DNA of 6,245 nt, taken from positions 1 to 6,245 of the forward strand of contig MHZD01000019.1 in NCBI GenBank assembly GCA_001828645.1. The letters run 5' to 3'. Within the stretch, counting starts at the first letter, position 1. Every line of letters starts with the position of its first letter. A program made the position numbers and the translations under genes. The notes under the pieces were generated by a model. It saw only the letters and a list, made by a program, of their open reading frames with translations. It did no database searches and was not told the DNA's origin. Of the stretch, positions 1 through 5,807 are shown one piece after another. The stretch is from Planctomycetes bacterium RIFOXYC2_FULL_41_27 (GTDB lineage: Bacteria > Planctomycetota > Brocadiia > Brocadiales > Brocadiaceae).

Positions 1-2238
1 CTTGAAAATCCCTCGTTACCTATTGGGGACAGAGAAAATATGATGTTTATGGGCACCTCGGTAACGAGTGGGAAAGGAACGTGTGCTATTATTGCAACGG
101 GAATGCACACCGAATTGGGCAAAATTGCCGGTCTCATCCAGGAAGCGGGAAAAGAGGAAACCCCCCTTCAGCGGAAGCTCGAGGTATTCGGGAAAAAATT
201 AGTCTATTTGTGTTTAGGGATTGTAACCATCGTTTTTCTTTTAGAGTTGTGGAGAAAAGACCCCCTTTTAGAGGCGTTCCTCACCTCGGTAAGCCTTGCC
301 GTTGCAGCTATTCCAGAAGGCCTACCGGCCATCGTAACCATCGCCCTGGCTTTAGGGGTGCAACGCATGGTGAAGAGACACGTACTCATTCGAAAATTAC
401 CGTCGGTAGAGACTCTGGGGTGTGCTACGGTTATCTGTTCAGATAAAACAGGCACTCTCACTCAAAATGAAATGACCGTTAGAAAGATATTTGCTAATGG
501 CAAAACCTTTGATGTTTCAGGAACAGGTTATACACCTGAGGGAAACTTTACTATCACCGGTATATCCCCTTCAGAGATCGATCAGCAATCAATAAAGAAT
601 ATCCTGGAAATAGGCGTGCTGTGTAATAATGCGTACCTTAAACAACATACGAATAATACATGGAAGATCATCGGCGACCCTACCGAAGGCGCCATCCTGA
701 GTGTTGCGGGTAAGGCAGGTATCTGGAAGGAAGAACTCGAAAAAAGATTACCGCTTCTTTCAGAAATACCCTTTGATTCCGATCGAAAGAAGATGTCTAC
801 TATCAGAAGCAGACCAGACTCTTTGCTTGTTTACGAAAAGGGCGCTGCAGACGTCATTCTGAAGGATTGCACAAATATTTACATTGAAGGAGAGATAAGA
901 AAATTAACAGAAAACGATATACAGTCCATCTTAAATGAAAACAACAAGATGGCGGGCGCTGCCCTGCGCGTCCTTGGTACAGCATTCAAACAATTCGGCC
1001 GTGAAATGATTAACCAGGATCCCGACTCAATAGAAAGAGACATGATTTTTGCAGGATTATTAGCCATGATGGATCCACCCAGACCAGAGGTAAAGGATGC
1101 CGTTGTTACTTGTTGCGATGCGGGTATAACGACTGTGATGATTACCGGCGATCACAAAAATACAGCCCGTGCCATTGGTGAAGAACTTGGATTTCTTGGT
1201 AAAAATTCAAAAGCCATCGATGGGATAGAGTTAGATAATCTCTCAGATAATGCTTTAGAAAAAGAGGTGTCTCGGATAGCCGTATATGCACGAGTTTCTG
1301 CCGAACACAAGCTCAGAATTGTAAAGGCATGGAAGAAACTGGGAGCTGTTGTCGCTATGACTGGCGATGGGGTGAATGACGCCCCTGCCGTAAAAGAGGC
1401 AAGTATCGGTGTATCTATGGGTATTACCGGAACTGACGTCACAAAAGAGGCATCTGATATGGTCATAACGGACGACAACTTTGCATCTATCGTTGCTGCC
1501 GTTGAAGAGGGAAGAGGGATTTATGACAACATAAAGAAGTCCATTCACTACCTGCTTTCGTGTAATGCAGGAGAGATTTTGACAATGCTGTTTGCGTCAA
1601 TATTTAATCTCCCCCTGCCGTTATTCCCTATTCAAATATTATGGATAAATATTGCTACAGACGGATTACCTGCTTTGGCATTGGGTGTTGACCCGGTTGA
1701 CCCTGATATCATGAAAAGACCGGCAAGAAGGTCAAAAGAACAAATCGTAGACAAAAAACTTGGCAGTTTGATTATATTTCAAGGCTTTATTATAGCATTT
1801 TCTGCCCTCTTTGCCTATTTGTTCGTTTTGTACGATACAAGTTGCGCAACACTTGGTTGTTTACACTGGTTTACTAATGAAGTACTGCCATGTGCGTTAA
1901 GCGGCGATCTTGATCGGGCAAGGACGGTTGCTTTTTGTGTGATGGTCATCTCTCAATTATTTCACTCTTTTAACTGCAGAAATGCAAGGCTTTCATTATT
2001 TAAGGTAGGTGTTTTTACCAATAAAAAACTTCTATTGGCAACGGGTCTTTCATTGGCCATGCAGATAGCCATTGTCTATACACCTTATTTGGAAAATGTT
2101 TTTAAGGTAACGCCCTTAGACTTAAAGGATTGGGTTACCGTTTTTGGATTTTCCTCCTTTACATTTATCATTGTGGAGATAATAAAATCTTTCAAGAGGA
2201 AGAATATCGAATTTCAACCATTAAATAAATTAAAATGA
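1..2238 (+). CDS. Calcium-transporting P-type ATPase (P2A, SERCA-like), 5' truncated by window edge
   Basis: This is an integral membrane ion pump that couples ATP hydrolysis to export of Ca2+ (or a related divalent cation) from the cytoplasm. The frame is open from base 1, so the ATG at 40 is internal; the first residues LENPSLPIGDREN follow where the TGES motif of the actuator domain would be. Roughly 185 N-terminal residues (TM1-2, most of the actuator domain) are missing, judged from family length. Seen in order: TM3-TM4 with PEGLP (313-327); phosphorylation motif DKTGTLT (442-462, Asp at 442); GDPTEGA (673-693) and KGAAD (838-852) of the nucleotide domain; DPPRPEV (from 1072); TGDH (1144-1155); TGDGVNDAP (from 1360); then TM5-TM10. 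Ion-site residues by motif alignment to SERCA: Glu of PEGLP, Asn (1564) and Glu (1573) in TM5, Asn (1648) and Asp (1660) in TM6 are kept; the TM8 Glu is Gln (1954). There is no frameshift. The stop overlaps the cytochrome start in ATGA. Family is firm; Ca2+ specificity is likely but inferred. Confidence 0.93.
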   Translation, partial: LENPSLPIGDRENMMFMGTSVTSGKGTCAIIATGMHTELGKIAGLIQEAGKEETPLQRKLEVFGKKLVYLCLGIVTIVFLLELWRKDPLLEAFLTSVSLAVAAIPEGLPAIVTIALALGVQRMVKRHVLIRKLPSVETLGCATVICSDKTGTLTQNEMTVRKIFANGKTFDVSGTGYTPEGNFTITGISPSEIDQQSIKNILEIGVLCNNAYLKQHTNNTWKIIGDPTEGAILSVAGKAGIWKEELEKRLPLLSEIPFDSDRKKMSTIRSRPDSLLVYEKGAADVILKDCTNIYIEGEIRKLTENDIQSILNENNKMAGAALRVLGTAFKQFGREMINQDPDSIERDMIFAGLLAMMDPPRPEVKDAVVTCCDAGITTVMITGDHKNTARAIGEELGFLGKNSKAIDGIELDNLSDNALEKEVSRIAVYARVSAEHKLRIVKAWKKLGAVVAMTGDGVNDAPAVKEASIGVSMGITGTDVTKEASDMVITDDNFASIVAAVEEGRGIYDNIKKSIHYLLSCNAGEILTMLFASIFNLPLPLFPIQILWINIATDGLPALALGVDPVDPDIMKRPARRSKEQIVDKKLGSLIIFQGFIIAFSALFAYLFVLYDTSCATLGCLHWFTNEVLPCALSGDLDRARTVAFCVMVISQLFHSFNCRNARLSLFKVGVFTNKKLLLATGLSLAMQIAIVYTPYLENVFKVTPLDLKDWVTVFGFSSFTFIIVEIIKSFKRKNIEFQPLNKLK

Positions 2239-3737
2239 TACCTTTTATTAATCAAATACTTCGGTATATTACTTATTTAGTTCTCCTTTTTGTGTATGCA
2301 GCGAATACGCTTGCTGGAGAGGAGTGGCCAGTATCTATGCCACCTCCAATCAGTGAGCAAAGTCAAGTATGCATCCTATGCCACAAAAACTATACCCCGG
2401 GGATTGTCGAGGATTGGCTTAAAAGCAGGCATTCAAAAACGACTCCGGAACTGGCGCTCAAAATGCCTCCTCTCGAGCGGCGAATTTCAAGCGAGGTAAT
2501 ACCAGAAACTTTACAGTCAACTGTCGTTGGCTGTTATGAATGTCATAGTCTGAATGCCTCTGCCCACAAAGACAACTTCGAACACTTTGGATTTATGATC
2601 AATGTGATTGTGTCGCCAAATGATTGTAAGGTCTGTCACTCAGTTGAAGTAGACCAATATTCCGTCAGTAAAAAGGCACACGCACTGGAGAATCTTCAGC
2701 AAAACCCCCTTTATCATACCTTTGGTGAGGCAATCACAAGCGTTAGAGAAATGAAAGACGGTAAAATAATCAGCTTGAATTCGTCAGAACATACAAAGGC
2801 TGAAACATGTTATGCGTGTCATGGCACTGCTGTAACAGTAAAAGGCATGAAGAAGATTTTCTCAAAGATGGGTGAAATTGATGTTCCTGACCTTGCCAAC
2901 TGGCCGAACCAGGGAGTAGGAAGGATTAATCCCGATGGAAGCCTGGGGGCATGTACATCATGCCATCCGCGACACAATTTCTCTATCGAGGTAGCCAGAA
3001 AACCTTATACCTGTTCTCAATGCCATATTGAGCCGGACGTGCCTGCGTTTGAGGTTTACAAAGAAAGTAAACACGGAAACATTTTCTTCTCTAAACAGCA
3101 TGAATGGAACTGGAATAATGTTCCCTGGAGAGTTGGCAAAGATTTTCAAGCTCCAACATGTGCTACCTGCCATAATAGCCTCATAACTACTCCTGATAAT
3201 AAGGTTATTGTATCAAGAACCCATGATTTTGGCGCAAGGCTATGGGTCAGATTGTTTGGACTTATTTATTCTCATCCTCAACCAAAAAATGGTGAAACAT
3301 ATTTAATTAATAACAAGGACGGCCTACCTCTTCCGACTACATACACAGGAGAACCATCATCTGAATATCTGATTGATAAAAGTGAACAGTTGCGGCGCCA
3401 AATCGAAATGGAAAAGGTATGTCAAAGTTGTCATAATACAGATTGGGTCAACCAGCACTTTGTCAAACTTGATTCCACTATAGCAGAAACCGATATGATG
3501 TGTTTATCAGCTACACAATTACTTCAGAAAGCTTGGAATGAAGGATTGGCAGATCCGTCTAACCCTTTTGATGAGACGATTGAACGACTATGGATAAAGC
3601 AATGGTTTTTCTACGCCAACTCGGTGCGATACGCATCTGCTATGGGAGGGTATGACTATGCCACATTCAAAAATGGTTGGTGGGAGTTAACAGCAAACTT
3701 GCTTGAAATTTTTAAGTTAACACAAAATCAAAAATAG
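2235..3737 (+). CDS. Exported octaheme cytochrome c, hydroxylamine oxidoreductase (HAO) family
   Basis: This is a 500-residue exported multiheme cytochrome. It has a signal peptide (hydrophobic residues 8-23, likely cut after Ala27) and eight CxxCH haem sites at residues 46-50, 100-104, 131-135, 192-196, 240-244, 260-264, 309-313 and 396-400. HAO-family signatures are CTSCHPRHNFS followed by ARKPYTCSQCH, YKESKHGN (275-282), APTCATCH with THDFGAR (329-335), and a C-terminal block ending RYASAMGGYDY...GWW. HAO enzymes oxidise hydroxylamine or hydrazine at a tyrosine-linked haem 4 (P460); relatives lacking the Tyr reduce nitrite or hydroxylamine. Here Tyr475 appears to align with the cross-linking Tyr, arguing for an oxidative type. 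Asp268 matches the distal catalytic Asp, but the next residue, His in Nitrosomonas HAO, is Val269. No C-terminal membrane helix is present, so the protein should be soluble. The start at 2235 is needed for the signal peptide, overlaps the pump's stop, and lacks a Shine-Dalgarno. Family is firm; substrate is unknown. Confidence 0.93.
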   Translation: MIPFINQILRYITYLVLLFVYAANTLAGEEWPVSMPPPISEQSQVCILCHKNYTPGIVEDWLKSRHSKTTPELALKMPPLERRISSEVIPETLQSTVVGCYECHSLNASAHKDNFEHFGFMINVIVSPNDCKVCHSVEVDQYSVSKKAHALENLQQNPLYHTFGEAITSVREMKDGKIISLNSSEHTKAETCYACHGTAVTVKGMKKIFSKMGEIDVPDLANWPNQGVGRINPDGSLGACTSCHPRHNFSIEVARKPYTCSQCHIEPDVPAFEVYKESKHGNIFFSKQHEWNWNNVPWRVGKDFQAPTCATCHNSLITTPDNKVIVSRTHDFGARLWVRLFGLIYSHPQPKNGETYLINNKDGLPLPTTYTGEPSSEYLIDKSEQLRRQIEMEKVCQSCHNTDWVNQHFVKLDSTIAETDMMCLSATQLLQKAWNEGLADPSNPFDETIERLWIKQWFFYANSVRYASAMGGYDYATFKNGWWELTANLLEIFKLTQNQK

Positions 3738-3810
3738 CAAATGATAAAAAGGATACAAAATATTCCTAATTTTTCTGCAGCTTTACATAGTGCTTTAGAA
3801 ATTAAAAACA

Positions 3811-3839
3811 TTGACAGAAACTAGATAACTGCTTAATAT
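3811..3839 (+). promoter_or_regulatory. Predicted sigma70-type promoter of the YHS gene
   Basis: A consensus -35 box TTGACA (3811-3816) is followed by a 17-base spacer and TAATAT (3834-3839, four of six matches to TATAAT) as -10. An alternative TATATT at 3837-3842 would have a 20-base spacer. Transcription would begin near 3846, giving a leader of about 77 bases before the YHS start codon. This separates the YHS gene from the ATPase-cytochrome operon. It is a sequence prediction only. Confidence 0.6.
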
Positions 3840-3844
3840 ATTAA

Positions 3845-3871
3845 ATGATGAATAATGTTAGTATTCATTAT
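3845..3871 (+). promoter_or_regulatory. Dyad / 5'-end stem-loop at the predicted YHS transcription start
   Basis: ATGAATA (3848-3854) and TATTCAT (3862-3868) form a perfect 7-base inverted repeat around a 7-base loop. As RNA the stem extends to ten pairs (3845-3854 with 3862-3871, one G-U). It begins almost exactly where transcription from the 3811-3839 promoter should start. It could be an operator bound by a dimeric regulator or a stabilising 5' mRNA hairpin; the sequence alone cannot tell which. Confidence 0.4.
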
Positions 3872-3909
3872 AAGGGGGTGACTTCCTTTATATTACAAGT
3901 AATTTAGCT

Positions 3910-3916
3910 GGGGAGG
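3910..3916 (+). promoter_or_regulatory. Strong ribosome binding site for the YHS gene
   Basis: GGGGAGG lies six bases before the ATG at 3923. It fixes this start and suggests efficient translation, in contrast to the cytochrome gene upstream, which has none. Confidence 0.8.
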
Positions 3917-3922
3917 AATAAA

Positions 3923-4177
3923 ATGAAACGTTTTTTATATTTACTATCAGCCTTAAGTTTTACTGTGATCATCTCAAGTTATTTGATGAATTCAAATGTA
4001 ATAGCAGATGAAAAAAAGACCGCTGAAAAAACCACTGTAAAGGATTATGTTTGCGGTATGGTTGTAAATACAGATAAAGCGCTTAAAGCTGAGCACGACG
4101 GCAAAACGTATTATTTCTGTTCCAAACATTGTGAAGAAACATTTAAAAAAGACCCTTCAAAATATCTAAAGAAATGA
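3923..4177 (+). CDS. Small exported YHS-domain protein
   Basis: An 84-residue protein with a signal peptide (Lys-Arg, then a hydrophobic stretch to about residue 23, predicted cut after Ala28 in NVIA/DE), a short Lys/Glu/Thr-rich linker and a single YHS domain at about residues 41-83. The domain shows DYVCGM (Cys44), DGKTYYFCS (Cys66), Cys70, and the closing F-KKDPSKYL. The YHS (TRASH-like) family is linked with metal binding, chiefly copper or other soft metals, and occurs in heavy-metal ATPases and metal-resistance loci; the three cysteines are the candidate ligands. Export places it in the periplasm or anammoxosome lumen, where a role as metal chaperone or sensor is plausible but unproven. 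It has its own promoter and a strong ribosome binding site, so it is probably transcribed independently of the cytochrome gene and well expressed. The domain call is firm; the metal and partner are unknown. Confidence 0.88.
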   Translation: MKRFLYLLSALSFTVIISSYLMNSNVIADEKKTAEKTTVKDYVCGMVVNTDKALKAEHDGKTYYFCSKHCEETFKKDPSKYLKK

Positions 4178-4214
4178 GTATTAATTAATAATTTATCTAA
4201 AATAAATAAATTCA

Positions 4215-4243
4215 TTGACAAGTTTGATAGAAAAGGTTAGAAG
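4215..4243 (+). promoter_or_regulatory. Candidate promoter for the 8xCxxC protein gene
   Basis: TTGACA (4215-4220) is followed after 17 bases by TAGAAG (4238-4243, four of six matches to TATAAT). The -35 context CATTGACA is the same as in front of the YHS gene. Transcription would start near 4250 and leave a leader of about 63 bases. The -10 is weak, so read-through from the YHS promoter may also contribute; no convincing terminator was seen between the two genes. Confidence 0.45.
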
Positions 4244-4295
4244 TATGTAAATTTTATATTTTAAATGTTATCATTTTAAAACTTTTATACCATGG

Positions 4296-4303
4296 AAGGA
4301 GGT
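4296..4303 (+). promoter_or_regulatory. Full-consensus ribosome binding site for the 8xCxxC protein gene
   Basis: AAGGAGGT is an uninterrupted match to the 16S rRNA anti-Shine-Dalgarno, nine bases before the ATG at 4313. It decides the start and suggests strong translation. Confidence 0.85.
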
Positions 4304-4312
4304 CAGTAAAGT

Positions 4313-4870
4313 ATGTTGAATAAGAAATTTTTAGGGCTAGTTGTTTCTGCAGTTACTTCTGTTGGTCTAATGATGTGTGCGGGCAATTTTGTTTATGCTG
4401 AAGAAAAACAAAAACAAGAGGAAGCGCACAAACATGGTGAAAAGGCGCTTGCACCTGAACATCCCACGGTAGAGTTACCAATGTGTCCCACTTGTAAGGA
4501 CGTGCGAGTAAGTCCCGAAAAGGGAAGGACTCTTGCAGCACAGGTTATGGTATGCCCGGATTGCAAAAATGAGATAGGAGAACTTGCTGTTCACCATTGT
4601 GATAAGTGCGGGAAAGATGTCTTGGCATGCGTAATGTGCCAAAAGGCATCTGCAGAGTTAAAAGCTTCGACCATGGAAGGAAAGTGCCCAAAGTGCAAAG
4701 AAGTGCGTACAAGACCTATCAAGGGAAAGACATTGGCAAAGTGGGAAATGAAGTGTCCGGATTGCAAGAAGATGACAGCGGAATGGCTCACCCAGCACTG
4801 CGATAAGTGTGATGCGGATTTCCTGGCTTGCCCGATTTGCAAAAAGGAACAAGAGAAGGGCAAGAAATAG
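4313..4870 (+). CDS. Exported cysteine-rich protein with eight CxxC motifs in two repeats
   Basis: A 185-residue protein that I cannot assign to a named family. It has a signal peptide (hydrophobic residues 7-21, likely cut after Ala29 in VYA/EE), then a charged segment with scattered His (39, 41, 50), then two tandem zinc-ribbon-like units. CxxC motifs lie at 58-61, 81-84, 96-99, 106-109 and again at 125-128, 148-151, 163-166, 173-176, each exactly 67 residues after its partner. Four CxxC per unit could make two Zn(Cys)4 or rubredoxin-like iron sites. None is followed by His, so these are not haem sites. Exported zinc-ribbon proteins are unusual, because bare cysteines risk oxidation outside the cytoplasm. 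A role in metal binding or redox is inference. A good promoter candidate, perfect ribosome binding site and strong terminator mark it as a monocistronic, probably well-expressed gene; it sits beside another exported cysteine metal-site protein (YHS). Confidence 0.85.
   Translation: MLNKKFLGLVVSAVTSVGLMMCAGNFVYAEEKQKQEEAHKHGEKALAPEHPTVELPMCPTCKDVRVSPEKGRTLAAQVMVCPDCKNEIGELAVHHCDKCGKDVLACVMCQKASAELKASTMEGKCPKCKEVRTRPIKGKTLAKWEMKCPDCKKMTAEWLTQHCDKCDADFLACPICKKEQEKGKK
4484..4867 (+). repeat. Tandem duplication inside the CxxC gene (201-base unit)
   Basis: Unit 1 starts at 4484 (residue 58) and unit 2 at 4685 (residue 125); unit 2 ends early at the stop codon. Across the 52 residues from first to last Cys, 29 are identical by hand count with no gap, including all eight cysteines, CPDCK, HCDKC and LAC. 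The DNA has diverged considerably more than a recent copy would, so the duplication is old and its spacing appears to be kept by selection. Confidence 0.85.
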
Positions 4871-4903
4871 GTTGTTACTTATAAAGTAAATTTGAAGTGG
4901 ACA

Positions 4904-4947
4904 TAAAAAAAGAGTGGGGGCATTTATACAATGCCCCCATTTTTTTT
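4904..4947. terminator. Bidirectional intrinsic terminator between convergent genes
   Basis: TGGGGGCATT (4915-4924) pairs with AATGCCCCCA (4930-4939) around a 5-base loop. A run of T (4940-4947) follows on the plus strand, and a run of A (4904-4911) precedes it, giving a U-tract on the minus strand. It should stop transcripts of the CxxC gene and of the converging TPR gene, whose stop codon (4946-4948) abuts the T-run. Confidence 0.92.
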
Positions 4948-5680
4948 AGTGTGACGGAGATCCCCCGTGTGATGGGTACATCTTTTTTTCCGCTTCGTAT
5001 TTTTTGAATTCATTAAATTCTGCCTCTGCCTCAGTGCTCATCCCCTTTAACAAATAAACCACACCTAAATAATTGTGCGCCGTTCCCAGCTTAGGGTCTA
5101 ATTCTAAGGCTTTTTTATGGGCAGCAACGGCCTCGTCCAGCTTTCTCTGTTTGCAATACGTTAATCCAAGTTCATTATAGGCAGAAGCAAGTTTCGGGTT
5201 TAAAGATATAGCTTGCATCTGCATCTTAACCGCATCTTCTAATTGTTCATTCATACGATAGACAACGCCCAAACTAAAATATATCATTGGATCGTCAGGT
5301 TTTAACGTCAGTTCTTTTCTGTATATCTCTCCGGCTTTACTAAATTTACCCTGGGTATAATATGCCTTTGCAACCTTTTCATAAGCATTGATCATGGTTG
5401 GTTCAAGTTCCAATGCTTTCTCCCATGCGGCAATTGCTTCGTCGAAACCGCCTTTTTTAATATGTTCCAAACCGTAGGTATAATACTCTGAAGCTGACAT
5501 TTTTCCCGGAAGTTTTACCTCTTTTTTTACCTCCTGGTCAACCAATGTCTCCCCAGTTGCAGCTTCTTCACTGTTACTTACACCTTCAGATACCTCTTTT
5601 TTGCTGCATCCGTATAAAGACATATATAACACGGCACCAGTAATAGTTAATATCTGTAAGTTTTTCCCTATCATTCTCAT
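4946..5680 (-). CDS. TPR-repeat lipoprotein
   Basis: A 244-residue exported lipoprotein. The signal sequence ends in a lipobox, LYGC, with Cys25 as the acylated residue. A low-complexity acidic linker (about residues 28-60) follows, then five consecutive 34-residue tetratricopeptide units at 64-97, 98-131, 132-165, 166-199 and 200-233, and a short Gly/Ser/His tail. The units show the usual pattern, for example Gly/Ala at position 8, Tyr at 11 and Pro near 32 (ELEP, TLKP, SLNP, ELDP). TPR arrays are protein-binding scaffolds, so this one probably holds partners together at a membrane facing the periplasm or a periplasm-like compartment; the partners cannot be read from sequence. The start at 5680 is preferred over the Met two codons later because GGAG lies 11 bases upstream. 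It sits 127 bases downstream of the prenyl synthase gene on the same strand and may be co-transcribed with it. Confidence 0.9.
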   Translation of the reverse strand: MRMIGKNLQILTITGAVLYMSLYGCSKKEVSEGVSNSEEAATGETLVDQEVKKEVKLPGKMSASEYYTYGLEHIKKGGFDEAIAAWEKALELEPTMINAYEKVAKAYYTQGKFSKAGEIYRKELTLKPDDPMIYFSLGVVYRMNEQLEDAVKMQMQAISLNPKLASAYNELGLTYCKQRKLDEAVAAHKKALELDPKLGTAHNYLGVVYLLKGMSTEAEAEFNEFKKYEAEKKMYPSHGGSPSH

Positions 5681-5704
5681 TATATTTTATTCTCCAACTA
5701 AAAT

Positions 5705-5764
5705 TTACGAATTACGAATTACGATTTGAGATTGAGAAAATCGTAAATCTGAAATCGTAAATCT
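5705..5764. repeat. Cluster of short direct and inverted repeats
   Basis: Three 7-base units TTACGAA, TTACGAA, TTACGAT run from 5705 to 5725. AAATCGTAAATCT then occurs twice (5738-5750 and 5752-5764). TTACGATTT (5719-5727) is the reverse complement of the AAATCGTAA in each later copy, so a 9-pair stem with a 10-base loop can form. The cluster lies in the leader of the TPR gene on the minus strand. It is most likely intergenic repeat DNA; a regulatory role is possible. Confidence 0.75.
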
Positions 5765-5807
5765 AAAATTTTAACTCAGTCCCTGTTTGATTTTGGCTTG
5801 TCCAGGG

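Noticed and set aside
40..42. ATG as start of the P-type ATPase
   Set aside because: The frame is open to base 1 and the residues before it fit the family, and a pump starting here would lack TM1-2 and the TGES motif. The gene is cut by the window edge, not short.
3746..3774. Possible terminator after the cytochrome gene
   Set aside because: The pairing AGGATA with TATTCCT needs a bulge and is AT-rich; too weak to call.
3741..3824. 27-codon reading frame after the cytochrome gene
   Set aside because: It has no ribosome binding site, no recognisable features, and its 3' part overlaps the predicted -35 box of the YHS promoter.
4361..4378. Lipobox in the CxxC protein (LMMC, Cys22)
   Set aside because: Met just before the Cys is not an accepted lipobox residue; VYA/EE a few residues later is a better ordinary signal-peptidase site.
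4484..4840. Multihaem cytochrome reading of the CxxC motifs
   Set aside because: None of the eight CxxC motifs is followed by His, so c-type haem attachment is not expected.
5738..5764. CRISPR-like direct repeats
   Set aside because: Two 13-base copies separated by one base; no spacers and no cas genes.
5781..5807. CCCTG...CAGGG inverted repeat just after the polyprenyl synthase stop
   Set aside because: Only five pairs around a 17-base loop with no clear U-tract, so not a convincing terminator.
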